Assembly: GCA_020057245.1 (NCBI GenBank)
Contig: JAGVGD010000043.1
Span: forward strand, 1 to 52,504
DNA from: Thiobacillus sp.
Lineage (GTDB): Bacteria; Pseudomonadota; Gammaproteobacteria; Burkholderiales; Thiobacillaceae
DNA: 52,504 nucleotides
Direction of reading: 5' to 3'
The position numbers were made by a program, and so were the translations under genes. A model generated the notes under the pieces. That model did not search any database. It was not told the origin of the DNA and saw only the letters and a program-made list of their open reading frames with translations. The first letter of the stretch is position 1; the number at the start of each line of letters is the position of its first letter. Positions 43,084 to 52,504 of this stretch are shown here, piece by piece.

Positions 43084-43580
43084 CAGTCGCTTCCTTCCTC
43101 AAATATCCATTTCAGCGGTGCTTCGTAGCGTTGCTTGATTTTACCGACGAGCGCGTCGCTGTCGCCGGTATCCAGTGCGTGAACGATCAGCGAGCGGCGA
43201 TCCCCGCTCAGCAGCACCGACACGGTGCCCGGCGTCAGCGAAATGGTGTTGGCCAGCAGGCTGATGGCGAGATGGGTCTTGAGCGCCAGCGGCACCTCGA
43301 CGAACACCGGGCGCAGCCGGGCCGGCCCCCGCAGAATCAGGTACGCGACATGGAAGCTGCCGTGCACGATGTCGAGGATCAGGATGCCGAAGTAGTGCAG
43401 CAGGGTGAGCGGATGGCGGATGCGGACCTGCTCCAGCCAGAAAGCCGAGGTGGCGAACGGGATCAGCCAGCCGAGCAGCGCGCCCAGCACGACGTGGCCG
43501 GCGGAAAGCTGGTTGACCAGCAGCAGCCACAGCAGGGTGAGGGTGAGGCTCAGCAAAGGATGCGGCAACAGGTGTCTCAT
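43083..43580 (-). CDS. mrpE: Mrp Na+/H+ antiporter subunit E
   Basis: 165 residues with N-terminal membrane helices (LLSLTLTLLWLLLVNQLSAG, HVVLGALLGWLIPF) and a C-terminal cytoplasmic part with SLLANTISLTPGTVSVLLSG, the hallmark of MnhE/PhaE. The open frame extends much further upstream, but that part lies within mrpD; the ATG at 43580 overlaps the mrpD stop in ATGA. Confidence 0.95.
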   Translation of the reverse strand: MRHLLPHPLLSLTLTLLWLLLVNQLSAGHVVLGALLGWLIPFATSAFWLEQVRIRHPLTLLHYFGILILDIVHGSFHVAYLILRGPARLRPVFVEVPLALKTHLAISLLANTISLTPGTVSVLLSGDRRSLIVHALDTGDSDALVGKIKQRYEAPLKWIFEEGSD

Positions 43581-45100
43581 GGCGTCGCACCCAGCACCGC
43601 GCTGATGTACAGCTGCGGTTGCAGCAGCTGCGTTGCCGTGGCGCTTGCGTAGCCGGACAGCGGCCCCGCCCAGATCACCATGCCGATGAGCAGCAGCAAC
43701 AGGCCGGCGACCGGCGCCAGTGCGGCCCAGGTCGGCGCTGTTGGCGTGGGTGTCGCACCGTTGGCGCCGAGCGTGCGGTAGAACAGCAGGCTGCCGCTGC
43801 GCGCGAGCGCGATCATGCCCGCCAGGCCGGTGACCAGCACCACGCCCCACACCCAGGGGAACAGCGGCGAGTCCAGCGCGGCTCTCAGCAGCATGAACTT
43901 GCCGAGAAAGCCCGACAGGGGCGGCAGCCCGGCAAGCGCCACGGCGACGATAAAAAACAGCCCGCCCAGCACGCGTGCACCTGGCATGGTGAAGCCAGGT
44001 ACGAAGCGGTCGGCGAATTCGCCACGCGCCCGGCTGATCGAGTCAGCCAACAGGAACAGGGCGGCCACCGCGAAGACAGAGTGCGGCAGGTAATACAGGC
44101 CGGCGGCGATGGCATCGCGGGTACCGAGGCCAAAGGCCAGCAGCAGGCTGCCGATCGAGGCCACCACCAGATAGGCGGCCTGTTGCCGCAGCGCGGTGCT
44201 GGCCACCACGCCGAGCATGCCGACGATCAGGGTGGCGAGCGCCAGTGGCGCGAGCCAGGCGTCGAGCAGCCCGGCGACCGATCCGGCGTCGCCGCCGAAC
44301 ATCAGGCTGTAGACGCGCAGGATGCTGTAGGCGCCAACCTTGGTCATGATGGCGAACAGGGCCGCCACCGGCGCGCTGGTGTGGGCGTAGGCGGCGGGCA
44401 GCCACAGGTAGAGCGGCAGCAGTGCCGCCTTCAGCGCGAATACCGCGAACAGCAGCAGGCCGGCCGTTTGGATCAGCGCCAGATTCGCGGTCGAGGTGTG
44501 CGCCAGTTTGACCGCGAGGTCGGCCATGTTGAGCGTGCCGGTGACGCCGTACAGCGTGCCAACGGCGAACAGGAACAGGGTCGATCCGGCCAGGTTGATC
44601 ACCACGAAATGCAGCCCGGCCTTGACGCGCAGGCGGCCGCCGCCGTGCAGCAGCAGGCCGTAGGAGGCCAGCAGCAGGATTTCGAAAAACACGAACAGAT
44701 TGAACAGATCGCCGGTGAGGAAGGTGCCGTTGAGGCCGAACAACTGCAACTGGTACAGCACGTGGAAATACCTGCCCTCGGCATCGACGCCCTGCAGCGC
44801 GTGCAACAAGGCGAACAGCGCCACCAGCGCCGTGGCCATGAGCATCCAGGCGGCAAGGCGGTCGACCACCAGCACGATGCCGAACGGCGCATCCCAGTTG
44901 CCCAGCTTGTAGACGTACTGGGCGCCATCGCCGGCACCGGCCAGCAGGGCGAGCACCAGCGGCACCAGCGCCACCGTTGCGGCGAGGCTGATCCCGCGCT
45001 GTACGGCCAGCGGCGCGTTGCGCAGCGCCAGCAGCACGATGCCGGCGACCAGCGGCAGCAGCACCGGCAGAATCGGCCAATGCGTCGCCAGACCATTCAT
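43577..45100 (-). CDS. mrpD: Mrp Na+/H+ antiporter subunit D
   Basis: Proton-pumping subunit related to complex I NuoM/NuoN. The 507 residues are almost all hydrophobic helix. The conserved ion-path residues are visible: Glu in LFVFFEILLLASYGLLLHGG and Lys in AAYAHTSAPVAALFAIMTKVG. It starts in a 4-bp overlap with mrpC. Confidence 0.96.
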   Translation of the reverse strand: MNGLATHWPILPVLLPLVAGIVLLALRNAPLAVQRGISLAATVALVPLVLALLAGAGDGAQYVYKLGNWDAPFGIVLVVDRLAAWMLMATALVALFALLHALQGVDAEGRYFHVLYQLQLFGLNGTFLTGDLFNLFVFFEILLLASYGLLLHGGGRLRVKAGLHFVVINLAGSTLFLFAVGTLYGVTGTLNMADLAVKLAHTSTANLALIQTAGLLLFAVFALKAALLPLYLWLPAAYAHTSAPVAALFAIMTKVGAYSILRVYSLMFGGDAGSVAGLLDAWLAPLALATLIVGMLGVVASTALRQQAAYLVVASIGSLLLAFGLGTRDAIAAGLYYLPHSVFAVAALFLLADSISRARGEFADRFVPGFTMPGARVLGGLFFIVAVALAGLPPLSGFLGKFMLLRAALDSPLFPWVWGVVLVTGLAGMIALARSGSLLFYRTLGANGATPTPTAPTWAALAPVAGLLLLLIGMVIWAGPLSGYASATATQLLQPQLYISAVLGATP

Positions 45101-45437
45101 CGCGGGCCCTCCTCGTCGTAATGTGTGCCGTCGACATGATCGTTGCCGAGTTCGGCGCGCGCTTTCAGCGCCAGCACGATGACGAACGCAGTCATGCCGA
45201 AGCTGATGACGATGGCGGTGAGCACCAGCGCCTGCGGCAGCGGGTCGGTATAGGCGGCGCCATCGGCAATCACCGGCGGGGCGCCGATGGCAAGCCGGCC
45301 CATGGCGAACAGGAACAGGTTCACCGCATAGGACAGGAAGGTGAGGCCGAGCACGACCGGAAAGGTCTGGCCGCGCAGCGCGAGGAACACGCCGCAGGCG
45401 GTGAGGATGCCGATGATGAGGGCGATCAGCGCTTCCA

Positions 45438-45438
<1 letters not shown>
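45097..45438 (-). CDS. mrpC: Mrp Na+/H+ antiporter subunit C
   Basis: 113-residue homologue of complex I NuoK with three membrane helices (MEALIALIIGILTACGVFLA; FPVVLGLTFLSYAVNLFLFA; QALVLTAIVISFGMTAFVIV). The ATG at 45438 shares a base with the mrpAB stop (TGATG), so it is preferred to the GTG four codons earlier. Confidence 0.95.
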
Positions 45439-48233
<2,795 letters not shown>

Positions 48234-48281
48234 CGATCGGGGGGCGGGATATGAACCGGTTTATGGCCGGAAGACGCAGCC

Positions 48282-48306
48282 ATTCTAACGTGACGCGGCA
48301 GCGTCA
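48282..48306 (-). promoter_or_regulatory. candidate -10 box and small inverted repeat before mrpA
   Basis: On the minus strand TAGAAT (48282-48287) lies 49 bp before the mrpA ATG. TGACGC-GGCA-GCGTCA (48291-48306) overlaps the spacer region just upstream. No clear -35 box is present. This could give mrp its own promoter, independent of the hydrogenase transcript. Low confidence. Confidence 0.3.
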
Positions 48307-48356
48307 TGAATCCGCAATCGGCGCGGGCAACGGGGGCGCCCCGAGCGCAGACGGCT

Positions 48357-48818
48357 TCAGGCCTGGTGCCAGGCGGCCAGATCGTCGGCAATCCGCTGGG
48401 CGAGTTGCTGCGCGGCGGCCTCGATTCGGCTGTCGGCCAGCTCGCCCGGATTCGCCGAACCGATTTCGATTCCGTACAAATCGATCCGTCGCGGCAGGCT
48501 GCCCAGTTCGCGCGCCAGCGCCAGGGCGTCGAGCACGCCGAGGCCGTGGCTGGACAATCCTTGGCGGTAGGCAGGCCAGTCTTCCCCGGCAAAATGCCGG
48601 ATGCGGCCAACGGCGCCCTCCGATTGCATGGCATCGATCAGGATCACCCGGTCGGCATCGCCCAGCAGGCCGACGAGACGCGCGCCTGGCCGGTCCAGCT
48701 TTTGAATGACTATTCCCGTAGATTGAACCCCGGCCGCCAGCAAGGCGTCGACCGTCAGCCAGCCGGCCTGGTCGTCGCCCGAGGGCGAGCCGATGCCGAG
48801 GATGCGCAGCGTGCTCAC
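48357..48818 (-). CDS. hydrogenase maturation protease (HyaD/HycI type)
   Basis: Removes the C-terminal peptide of the [NiFe] hydrogenase large subunit after nickel insertion. The 153 residues begin LRILGIGSPSGDDQAGWLTV, the family's GxGNxxxxDD-like loop (Ser where Asn is more usual). DAMQSEGAVGRIRHF and SSHGLGVLDALALAR provide the second metal-binding Asp and His regions. The start overlaps the large-subunit stop in ATGA, so its likely substrate is the gene directly upstream. Confidence 0.93.
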   Translation of the reverse strand: MSTLRILGIGSPSGDDQAGWLTVDALLAAGVQSTGIVIQKLDRPGARLVGLLGDADRVILIDAMQSEGAVGRIRHFAGEDWPAYRQGLSSHGLGVLDALALARELGSLPRRIDLYGIEIGSANPGELADSRIEAAAQQLAQRIADDLAAWHQA

Positions 48819-50116
48819 GACCGCTCGACGTTCAGCCGCAGGAAATGCGTGGCGCAGGAAATGCAGGGGTCGTAGTTGCGGATGACTTTTTCGCAGTGCA
48901 GGCGCAGCGCGTCGTCCGGGTGGTCGAGCCCGAAGTTGAGCAGCGACAGCCGCAAGTCCTGCTCGATGCGGCCCTGGTTCTGGCTGGTCGGCGGCACGAT
49001 GCGCGCGTTGATGACACGGCCGGCTTCATCCATTTCGTAGCGATGCCACAACAGGCCGCGCGGCGCTTCGGTGCAGCCCGTCGCCACGCCGGCGCGCGGC
49101 GTGACCGGCGCCCAGGGCGAATCCGGCAGCGTGTAATCGTCGAGCAGACGCGCGGCTTCCCGCAGCGCCAGCAGGATTTCCACCGCGCGCGCCAGCAGGC
49201 TGTGGAAGAGATTGCGGCTCGGCAGCGTGAATCCGGTTTCGGCGAGCAATGTCTGGATGTGAGCGGGCAGCCGGTCGTGGTTGAGATTCAGCCGCGCCAG
49301 CGGGCCGACCAGATAGGGCTGCTGATGATAGGTGCTGAACAGCGCGGTGGAATGCGGCTCGTGTTGTTCGGCGAAGTGGGCGTCGTAGGCATCGGCCTCG
49401 ATCAGCAGACCGTCGCTGGCGGCGATGGCGCCGGTTTCGATGGCGTAGTCGACCGGATGACGCATCGCGACCGAGACGAAGGCCTGGTCGTCCGGCGGCA
49501 TCGGGATGCTCGCTGCCCAGCGCACCAGCGCCTCGGCCTCCGGCAGCGCGGCACGCAGCTTGTCGCGCATGTCACGGATGCGGGATAGCGCAGGTGCGCT
49601 GTGAAAGCCGCCGATGCGCACACCCACCGGATGCACCGAACGGGCGCCGAACAGATCCATCAATTCGTTGCCGAGCGCCTGGATGCGCAGGCCGCGCCGC
49701 ACTTCGTCTGGCGCGATGCGTGCCAGCTCGATGGCATTGCCGCAGCCGAAGAAATCCGGCGCGGCCAGCAGGTGGATGTGCAGGCTGTGGCTCTGGATCC
49801 ATTCGCCGCAGTAGAACACCCGGCGCATCGCGCGTGCCCACGGGCTGAGTTCGACGCCGAACAATTTTTCCAGCGCCTGCGCCGCGGTGACCTGATACGC
49901 CACCGGACAGATGCCGCAGATGCGCGCCACCATGTCGGGGATTTCGCTGTAGTGACGGCCTTCCAGAAACTTCTCGAAAAAGCGCGGCGGCTCGAAGATG
50001 CGCAGGCGCAGTTGCGAGATGTTGCCGTTCTCGATGCGCAGGTCGAGCGCGCCTTCGCCTTCCACCCGCGCAAGCACCGGGACGTGGATCGCTACCGTTC
50101 GTTTCTGTTCACTCAT
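48815..50116 (-). CDS. [NiFe] hydrogenase large (alpha) subunit, group 3b type
   Basis: Catalytic subunit with the Ni-Fe(CN)2CO site. The 433 residues hold the N-terminal motif RICGICP (Cys67, Cys70) and the C-terminal DPCISCATH (Cys418, Cys421). Cleavage after His424 would release nine residues, the processing signal read by the protease encoded next. RVEGEG near the N-terminus is also typical. Sequence pattern and the neighbouring gamma and beta subunits point to the cytosolic NADP(H)-linked group 3b (sulfhydrogenase, HydA/HyhL) rather than Hox or membrane-bound types. The group is inferred from gene order. Confidence 0.94.
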   Translation of the reverse strand: MSEQKRTVAIHVPVLARVEGEGALDLRIENGNISQLRLRIFEPPRFFEKFLEGRHYSEIPDMVARICGICPVAYQVTAAQALEKLFGVELSPWARAMRRVFYCGEWIQSHSLHIHLLAAPDFFGCGNAIELARIAPDEVRRGLRIQALGNELMDLFGARSVHPVGVRIGGFHSAPALSRIRDMRDKLRAALPEAEALVRWAASIPMPPDDQAFVSVAMRHPVDYAIETGAIAASDGLLIEADAYDAHFAEQHEPHSTALFSTYHQQPYLVGPLARLNLNHDRLPAHIQTLLAETGFTLPSRNLFHSLLARAVEILLALREAARLLDDYTLPDSPWAPVTPRAGVATGCTEAPRGLLWHRYEMDEAGRVINARIVPPTSQNQGRIEQDLRLSLLNFGLDHPDDALRLHCEKVIRNYDPCISCATHFLRLNVERS

Positions 50117-50903
50117 CGCGGCTCATCCTGGCCTTGTTGGCCGCGGCGAGAAACACCGGCGCCTGACTGTTGATCGACTGGAAGCGCTGCACGATGGTCT
50201 CAGGCATCAGTCCCAGATGCGCGAACTGCGCCGCCAGCGCATCGGTATTGGCGTTTTCCGCCGGGCCGTAGCAGCCGTAGCAGTCGCGGCCGAGGCCCGG
50301 GCACAGCGCGCCGCAGCCGGCCCGCGTTACTGGCCCCATGCAGGGAATGCCGCGCGTCACCATCACGCAGGGATAGCCGTGGCGCTTGCACTCGGTGCAC
50401 ACCTTGTCGGCGTTGTCGCGCGGCGCCACGCCGAGCAGCAGGGCGTTCACCACCGCCAGCATCTGGCGGCTGTTGACCGGGCAGCCCCACAGCTCGAAAT
50501 CGACTTTTACATGGCTGGCGATCGGGGTGGAATGCTGCAGGCTGGTGATGGCCTCAGGATGGCTGTAGATCTGCGCGATCCATTGCGCGCCGTCGGCGTT
50601 GTTACGCAGGCCCTGGATGCCGCCCGAAGTCGCGCAGGCGCCGATGGCGATCAGCATGCGGCTGTGGGCGCGGATGTGCTGGATGCGTTCAAGGTCTTCC
50701 GGCGTCGACACGCTGCCTTCGACGAAGGCGACATCGACCTCGGTGTCCGGGTTCAGCGGCCCGGCTTCGGCAAAATGCACCAGCTCGACGCGTTCGGCCA
50801 GCGTCAGCAGGTCTTCGCCGAGATTGAGCAGGGCCAGCTGGCAGCCGTCGCAGGAGCTGAACTTGTGCACCGCTACGCGCGGCTTGCTGGTCGATTCGTT
50901 CAT
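50109..50903 (-). CDS. [NiFe] hydrogenase small (delta) subunit
   Basis: Carries iron-sulfur clusters that lead electrons from the Ni-Fe site. The 264 residues have the proximal-cluster motif FSSCDGCQLALLNL, GACATSGG, the ELWGCPVNSRQ block, and a C-terminal Cys-rich region (CTECKRHGYPC, CMGPVTRAGCGALCPGLGRD, CYGCYGP) for further 4Fe-4S clusters, as in group 3 small subunits. The ATG at 50903 is preferred to a TTG seven codons earlier. It overlaps the large-subunit start by 8 bp. A REP-type palindrome lies just upstream. Confidence 0.94.
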   Translation of the reverse strand: MNESTSKPRVAVHKFSSCDGCQLALLNLGEDLLTLAERVELVHFAEAGPLNPDTEVDVAFVEGSVSTPEDLERIQHIRAHSRMLIAIGACATSGGIQGLRNNADGAQWIAQIYSHPEAITSLQHSTPIASHVKVDFELWGCPVNSRQMLAVVNALLLGVAPRDNADKVCTECKRHGYPCVMVTRGIPCMGPVTRAGCGALCPGLGRDCYGCYGPAENANTDALAAQFAHLGLMPETIVQRFQSINSQAPVFLAAANKARMSRDE

Positions 50904-50930
50904 CTGGAATGATCCCTCAGGCAAAGTCCC

Positions 50931-51054
50931 GTCATTCCGGCGCAGGCCGGAATCCAGCCGATCAAGAATCCCCCGCGCAAGCGGACACCCTCTTGGTTGT
51001 GTCCGCTGCGCGGGGTGTTTCTCAACACTGGATTCCGGCTTGCGCCGGAATGAC
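50931..51054. repeat. compound REP-type palindrome within the hydrogenase operon
   Basis: Two 27-base arms, starting GTCATTCCGG and ending CCGGAATGAC, are inverted and match at 26 of 27 positions. Each arm is itself a small hairpin (CATTCCGGC / GCCGGAATC). Between them a second hairpin pairs CCCCGCGCAAGCGGACAC with a copy lacking one base (50971-50988 with 50999-51015). The whole 124-base unit fills the 175-bp gap between the gamma and small subunit genes. It looks like a paired REP (REPIN/BIME-type) element, normally spread by RAYT transposases. Confidence 0.85.
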
Positions 51055-51078
51055 AGGGCAAGGGATGTTTGGGGTTCA

Positions 51079-51921
51079 TCAGTAGCCCCGGTGCGCCAGC
51101 AAGGTCTTGGCCTGGCCCCAGTCGAACACCGGGCCGTCGCGGCAGACGAAGGCGCCGCCGAACTGGCAATGGCCGCAGCGTCCCACCGCGCACTGCATGT
51201 TGCGCTCCATGCTGAGGTAGATGTGCGACTCAGGCAGCTTGCGCGCCAGCAGGCTGTCCGCTGCAGCGCGCATCATGCCTTCGGGCCCGCACATCATCGC
51301 CACGGCGCGCTCGGGATTGAAGCGGGCGAGGCTGAACAGCTCGGTCACCCGCCCGACATGCCACGGCCACAGCGCCGCGCCCTCGCTCGCCGCCACCAGC
51401 ACCTGCGTATCCGGCAGCTTGGCCCAGCGGGCGTACTGCTCGCGCCAGATCAGGTCCTCGGCATGCTTGACGCCCTGGATGATGACCAGCTTGCCGAAGC
51501 GTTCGCGGCGTCGCAGCACGTAATGGATCACCGACACCACCGGTGCGCAGCCGAGGCCGCCGGTCACCAGCACGACGTCGCGGCCGCCCATTTCCTGCAG
51601 CGGCCAGCCGCGCCCGAACGGGCCGCGCAGGCCCAACGTGTCGCCGGGCTGCAGCGCGGCCAGCCCCTGGGTGACGCGCCCCTGCGCACGGATGGTGTGG
51701 CCGATGACTTCGCGTTCTTCCGGGTCGGACATGATGGAAATCGGCACTTCGCCGACACCGTACAAGTACAGCATGTTGAATTGCCCGGGCGAGAAGCGGT
51801 ACGCCGCCTGCGCCGCCGCGTCGTCGAGCCGCACCTGCAGGGTGAAGATGCCGGGTGATTCCTGGGTGCGCGCCACCACGGTGACGGCGTGCGGCGGGCC
51901 GGCATTAATCGGTTTGGGCAT
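51079..51921 (-). CDS. hydrogenase gamma subunit, FAD/NAD(P)-binding with 2Fe-2S centre
   Basis: Diaphorase subunit that exchanges electrons with NAD(P)H. The 280 residues contain a ferredoxin-reductase fold (FAD region RFSPGQFNMLYLYGVGEVPI, NAD(P) region VVLVTGGLGCAPVVSVIHYV, MMCGPEGMMRA) and a C-terminal 2Fe-2S motif C-x4-C-x2-C-x8-C in MQCAVGRCGHCQFGGAFVC. This is the layout of HydG, AsrB and PyrK. The open frame extends to 51984 through a REP palindrome; the ATG at 51921 ([13 protein letters not shown]) is the natural start and overlaps the beta subunit end by 17 bp. Confidence 0.93.
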   Translation of the reverse strand: MPKPINAGPPHAVTVVARTQESPGIFTLQVRLDDAAAQAAYRFSPGQFNMLYLYGVGEVPISIMSDPEEREVIGHTIRAQGRVTQGLAALQPGDTLGLRGPFGRGWPLQEMGGRDVVLVTGGLGCAPVVSVIHYVLRRRERFGKLVIIQGVKHAEDLIWREQYARWAKLPDTQVLVAASEGAALWPWHVGRVTELFSLARFNPERAVAMMCGPEGMMRAAADSLLARKLPESHIYLSMERNMQCAVGRCGHCQFGGAFVCRDGPVFDWGQAKTLLAHRGY

Positions 51922-52504
51922 GACGTTCGCCCCCTCTCCCGCGAGCGGGAGAGGGTTGGGGAGAGGGTTGATCGGAATCGCCAATGAGTGCGGCCACTTC
52001 TTCAGTCAGGTCGATCCCCACCGGGCACCAGGCGATGCAGCGGCCGCAGCCGACGCAGCCGCTGCGGCCGAACTGGTCGTGCCAGGTGGCGAGCTTGTGG
52101 GTGAGCCACTGGCGGTAGCGGCTGCGGATGTCGGGCCGCACGTTGAAGCCGTGCAGGTGGCCGTGGGATTCGCCGAAGCACGAATCCCAGAACCGGCCAT
52201 GCTCGCTCGACTGGCCGTTCAAGGCCGGTTCGTCGAGCTCGGCGTGGCAGAAACAGGTGGGGCAGACCGCGGTGCAGTTGCCGCAGGCGAGGCAGCGCGA
52301 TGCCACCTCGTCCCAGCGCGGGTGCTCCAGTCGGCTCATCAGGGCGTCGCGCAGATTCCGTGCGGGTAGGCTGCGCGTCTGCGCGGCTGCAGACGCCTCG
52401 CCCTGCAGACGCGCGGCTTCGATCTGCTGCGGGGTGGCGGGCGACAGTTTCAGCGCCTGGAGCACGGCTTCGCCCTTCGCGCTGCCCGCCACCGCGGTGA
52501 AGCC
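51905..52504 (-). CDS. hydrogenase beta subunit, 4Fe-4S protein (5' end outside window)
   Basis: Electron-transfer subunit of the HydB/AsrA type. About 199 residues are visible and the frame stays open to the window edge. Two clusters of the form C-x2-C-x2-C-x3-CP are seen: [12 protein letters not shown] and [22 protein letters not shown] and [18 protein letters not shown] are typical of the group 3b/AsrA family. The last ~20 residues ([20 protein letters not shown]) are translated from a REP palindrome and should not belong to the original protein. The gene starts the visible hydrogenase operon. Confidence 0.92.
   Translation of the reverse strand, partial: GFTAVAGSAKGEAVLQALKLSPATPQQIEAARLQGEASAAAQTRSLPARNLRDALMSRLEHPRWDEVASRCLACGNCTAVCPTCFCHAELDEPALNGQSSEHGRFWDSCFGESHGHLHGFNVRPDIRSRYRQWLTHKLATWHDQFGRSGCVGCGRCIAWCPVGIDLTEEVAALIGDSDQPSPQPSPARGRGGERHAQTD
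51932..51955. repeat. REP-type palindrome inside the beta-subunit gene end
   Basis: CCCTCTCCCGC-GA-GCGGGAGAGGG, a perfect 11-base inverted repeat, is followed by GTTGGGGAGAGGG. This is the widespread proteobacterial repeat that encodes [16 protein letters not shown] peptides when translated. It differs from the CATTCCGG-type unit 880 bp away. It lies within the coding frame of the beta subunit, right upstream of the gamma start. Confidence 0.85.

Overview
The window is a G+C-rich chromosomal segment from a motile betaproteobacterium, probably a Thiobacillus-like chemolithotroph. That call rests on E. coli-type CheY and CheZ, the flagellar gene order, an Mrp antiporter with fused MrpA and MrpB, and a cytosolic group 3b-type [NiFe] hydrogenase. 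It is an inference; no 16S gene is present. Coding is dense and most genes sit in translationally coupled operons.

Chemotaxis and motility, 1-31477. Two chemoreceptors (the first cut by the window edge) and an Aer-like PAS receptor lead into cheR-cheD-cheB and, behind a good sigma-28 promoter, cheY-cheZ. Facing them on the minus strand is a four-domain c-di-GMP phosphodiesterase (globin-GAF-EAL-CZB). Next come two minus-strand flagellar blocks, fliF-G-H-I-J-K-L-M-N-O-P-Q-R (21007 down to 10146) and flagellin-flagellin-flaG-fliD-fliS-fliT-fliK-like-flhB-like-ycgR-cheV (28888 down to 21656). fliE stands alone on the plus strand between them. A diguanylate cyclase and a LuxR-type response regulator close the region. 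Three flagellum-linked proteins (phosphodiesterase, YcgR, cyclase) tie motility to c-di-GMP.

tRNA-Asn islet, 31525-33070. A tRNA-Asn gene with its own promoter and terminator is followed by three small genes (VF530-like, winged-helix, J-domain-like) and then by a decayed copy of the tRNA 3' end next to a terminator. This is the signature of an old integration event. Right of it are a small membrane protein and a large GGDEF-EAL protein.

Housekeeping block, 36125-42435. ftsK-ispD-ispF-thpR form an overlapping minus-strand operon. Divergent from it run trxB, smrA and a Bcp-type peroxiredoxin.

Ion and hydrogen block, 42441-52504. A complete Mrp Na+/H+ antiporter operon (mrpAB-C-D-E-F-G) lies downstream of a hydrogenase operon on the same strand: 4Fe-4S beta subunit (cut by the window edge), FAD/2Fe-2S gamma, small subunit, large subunit, maturation protease. 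Two different REP-type palindromes have invaded the hydrogenase operon. One lies between genes and one supplies the C-terminus of the beta subunit.
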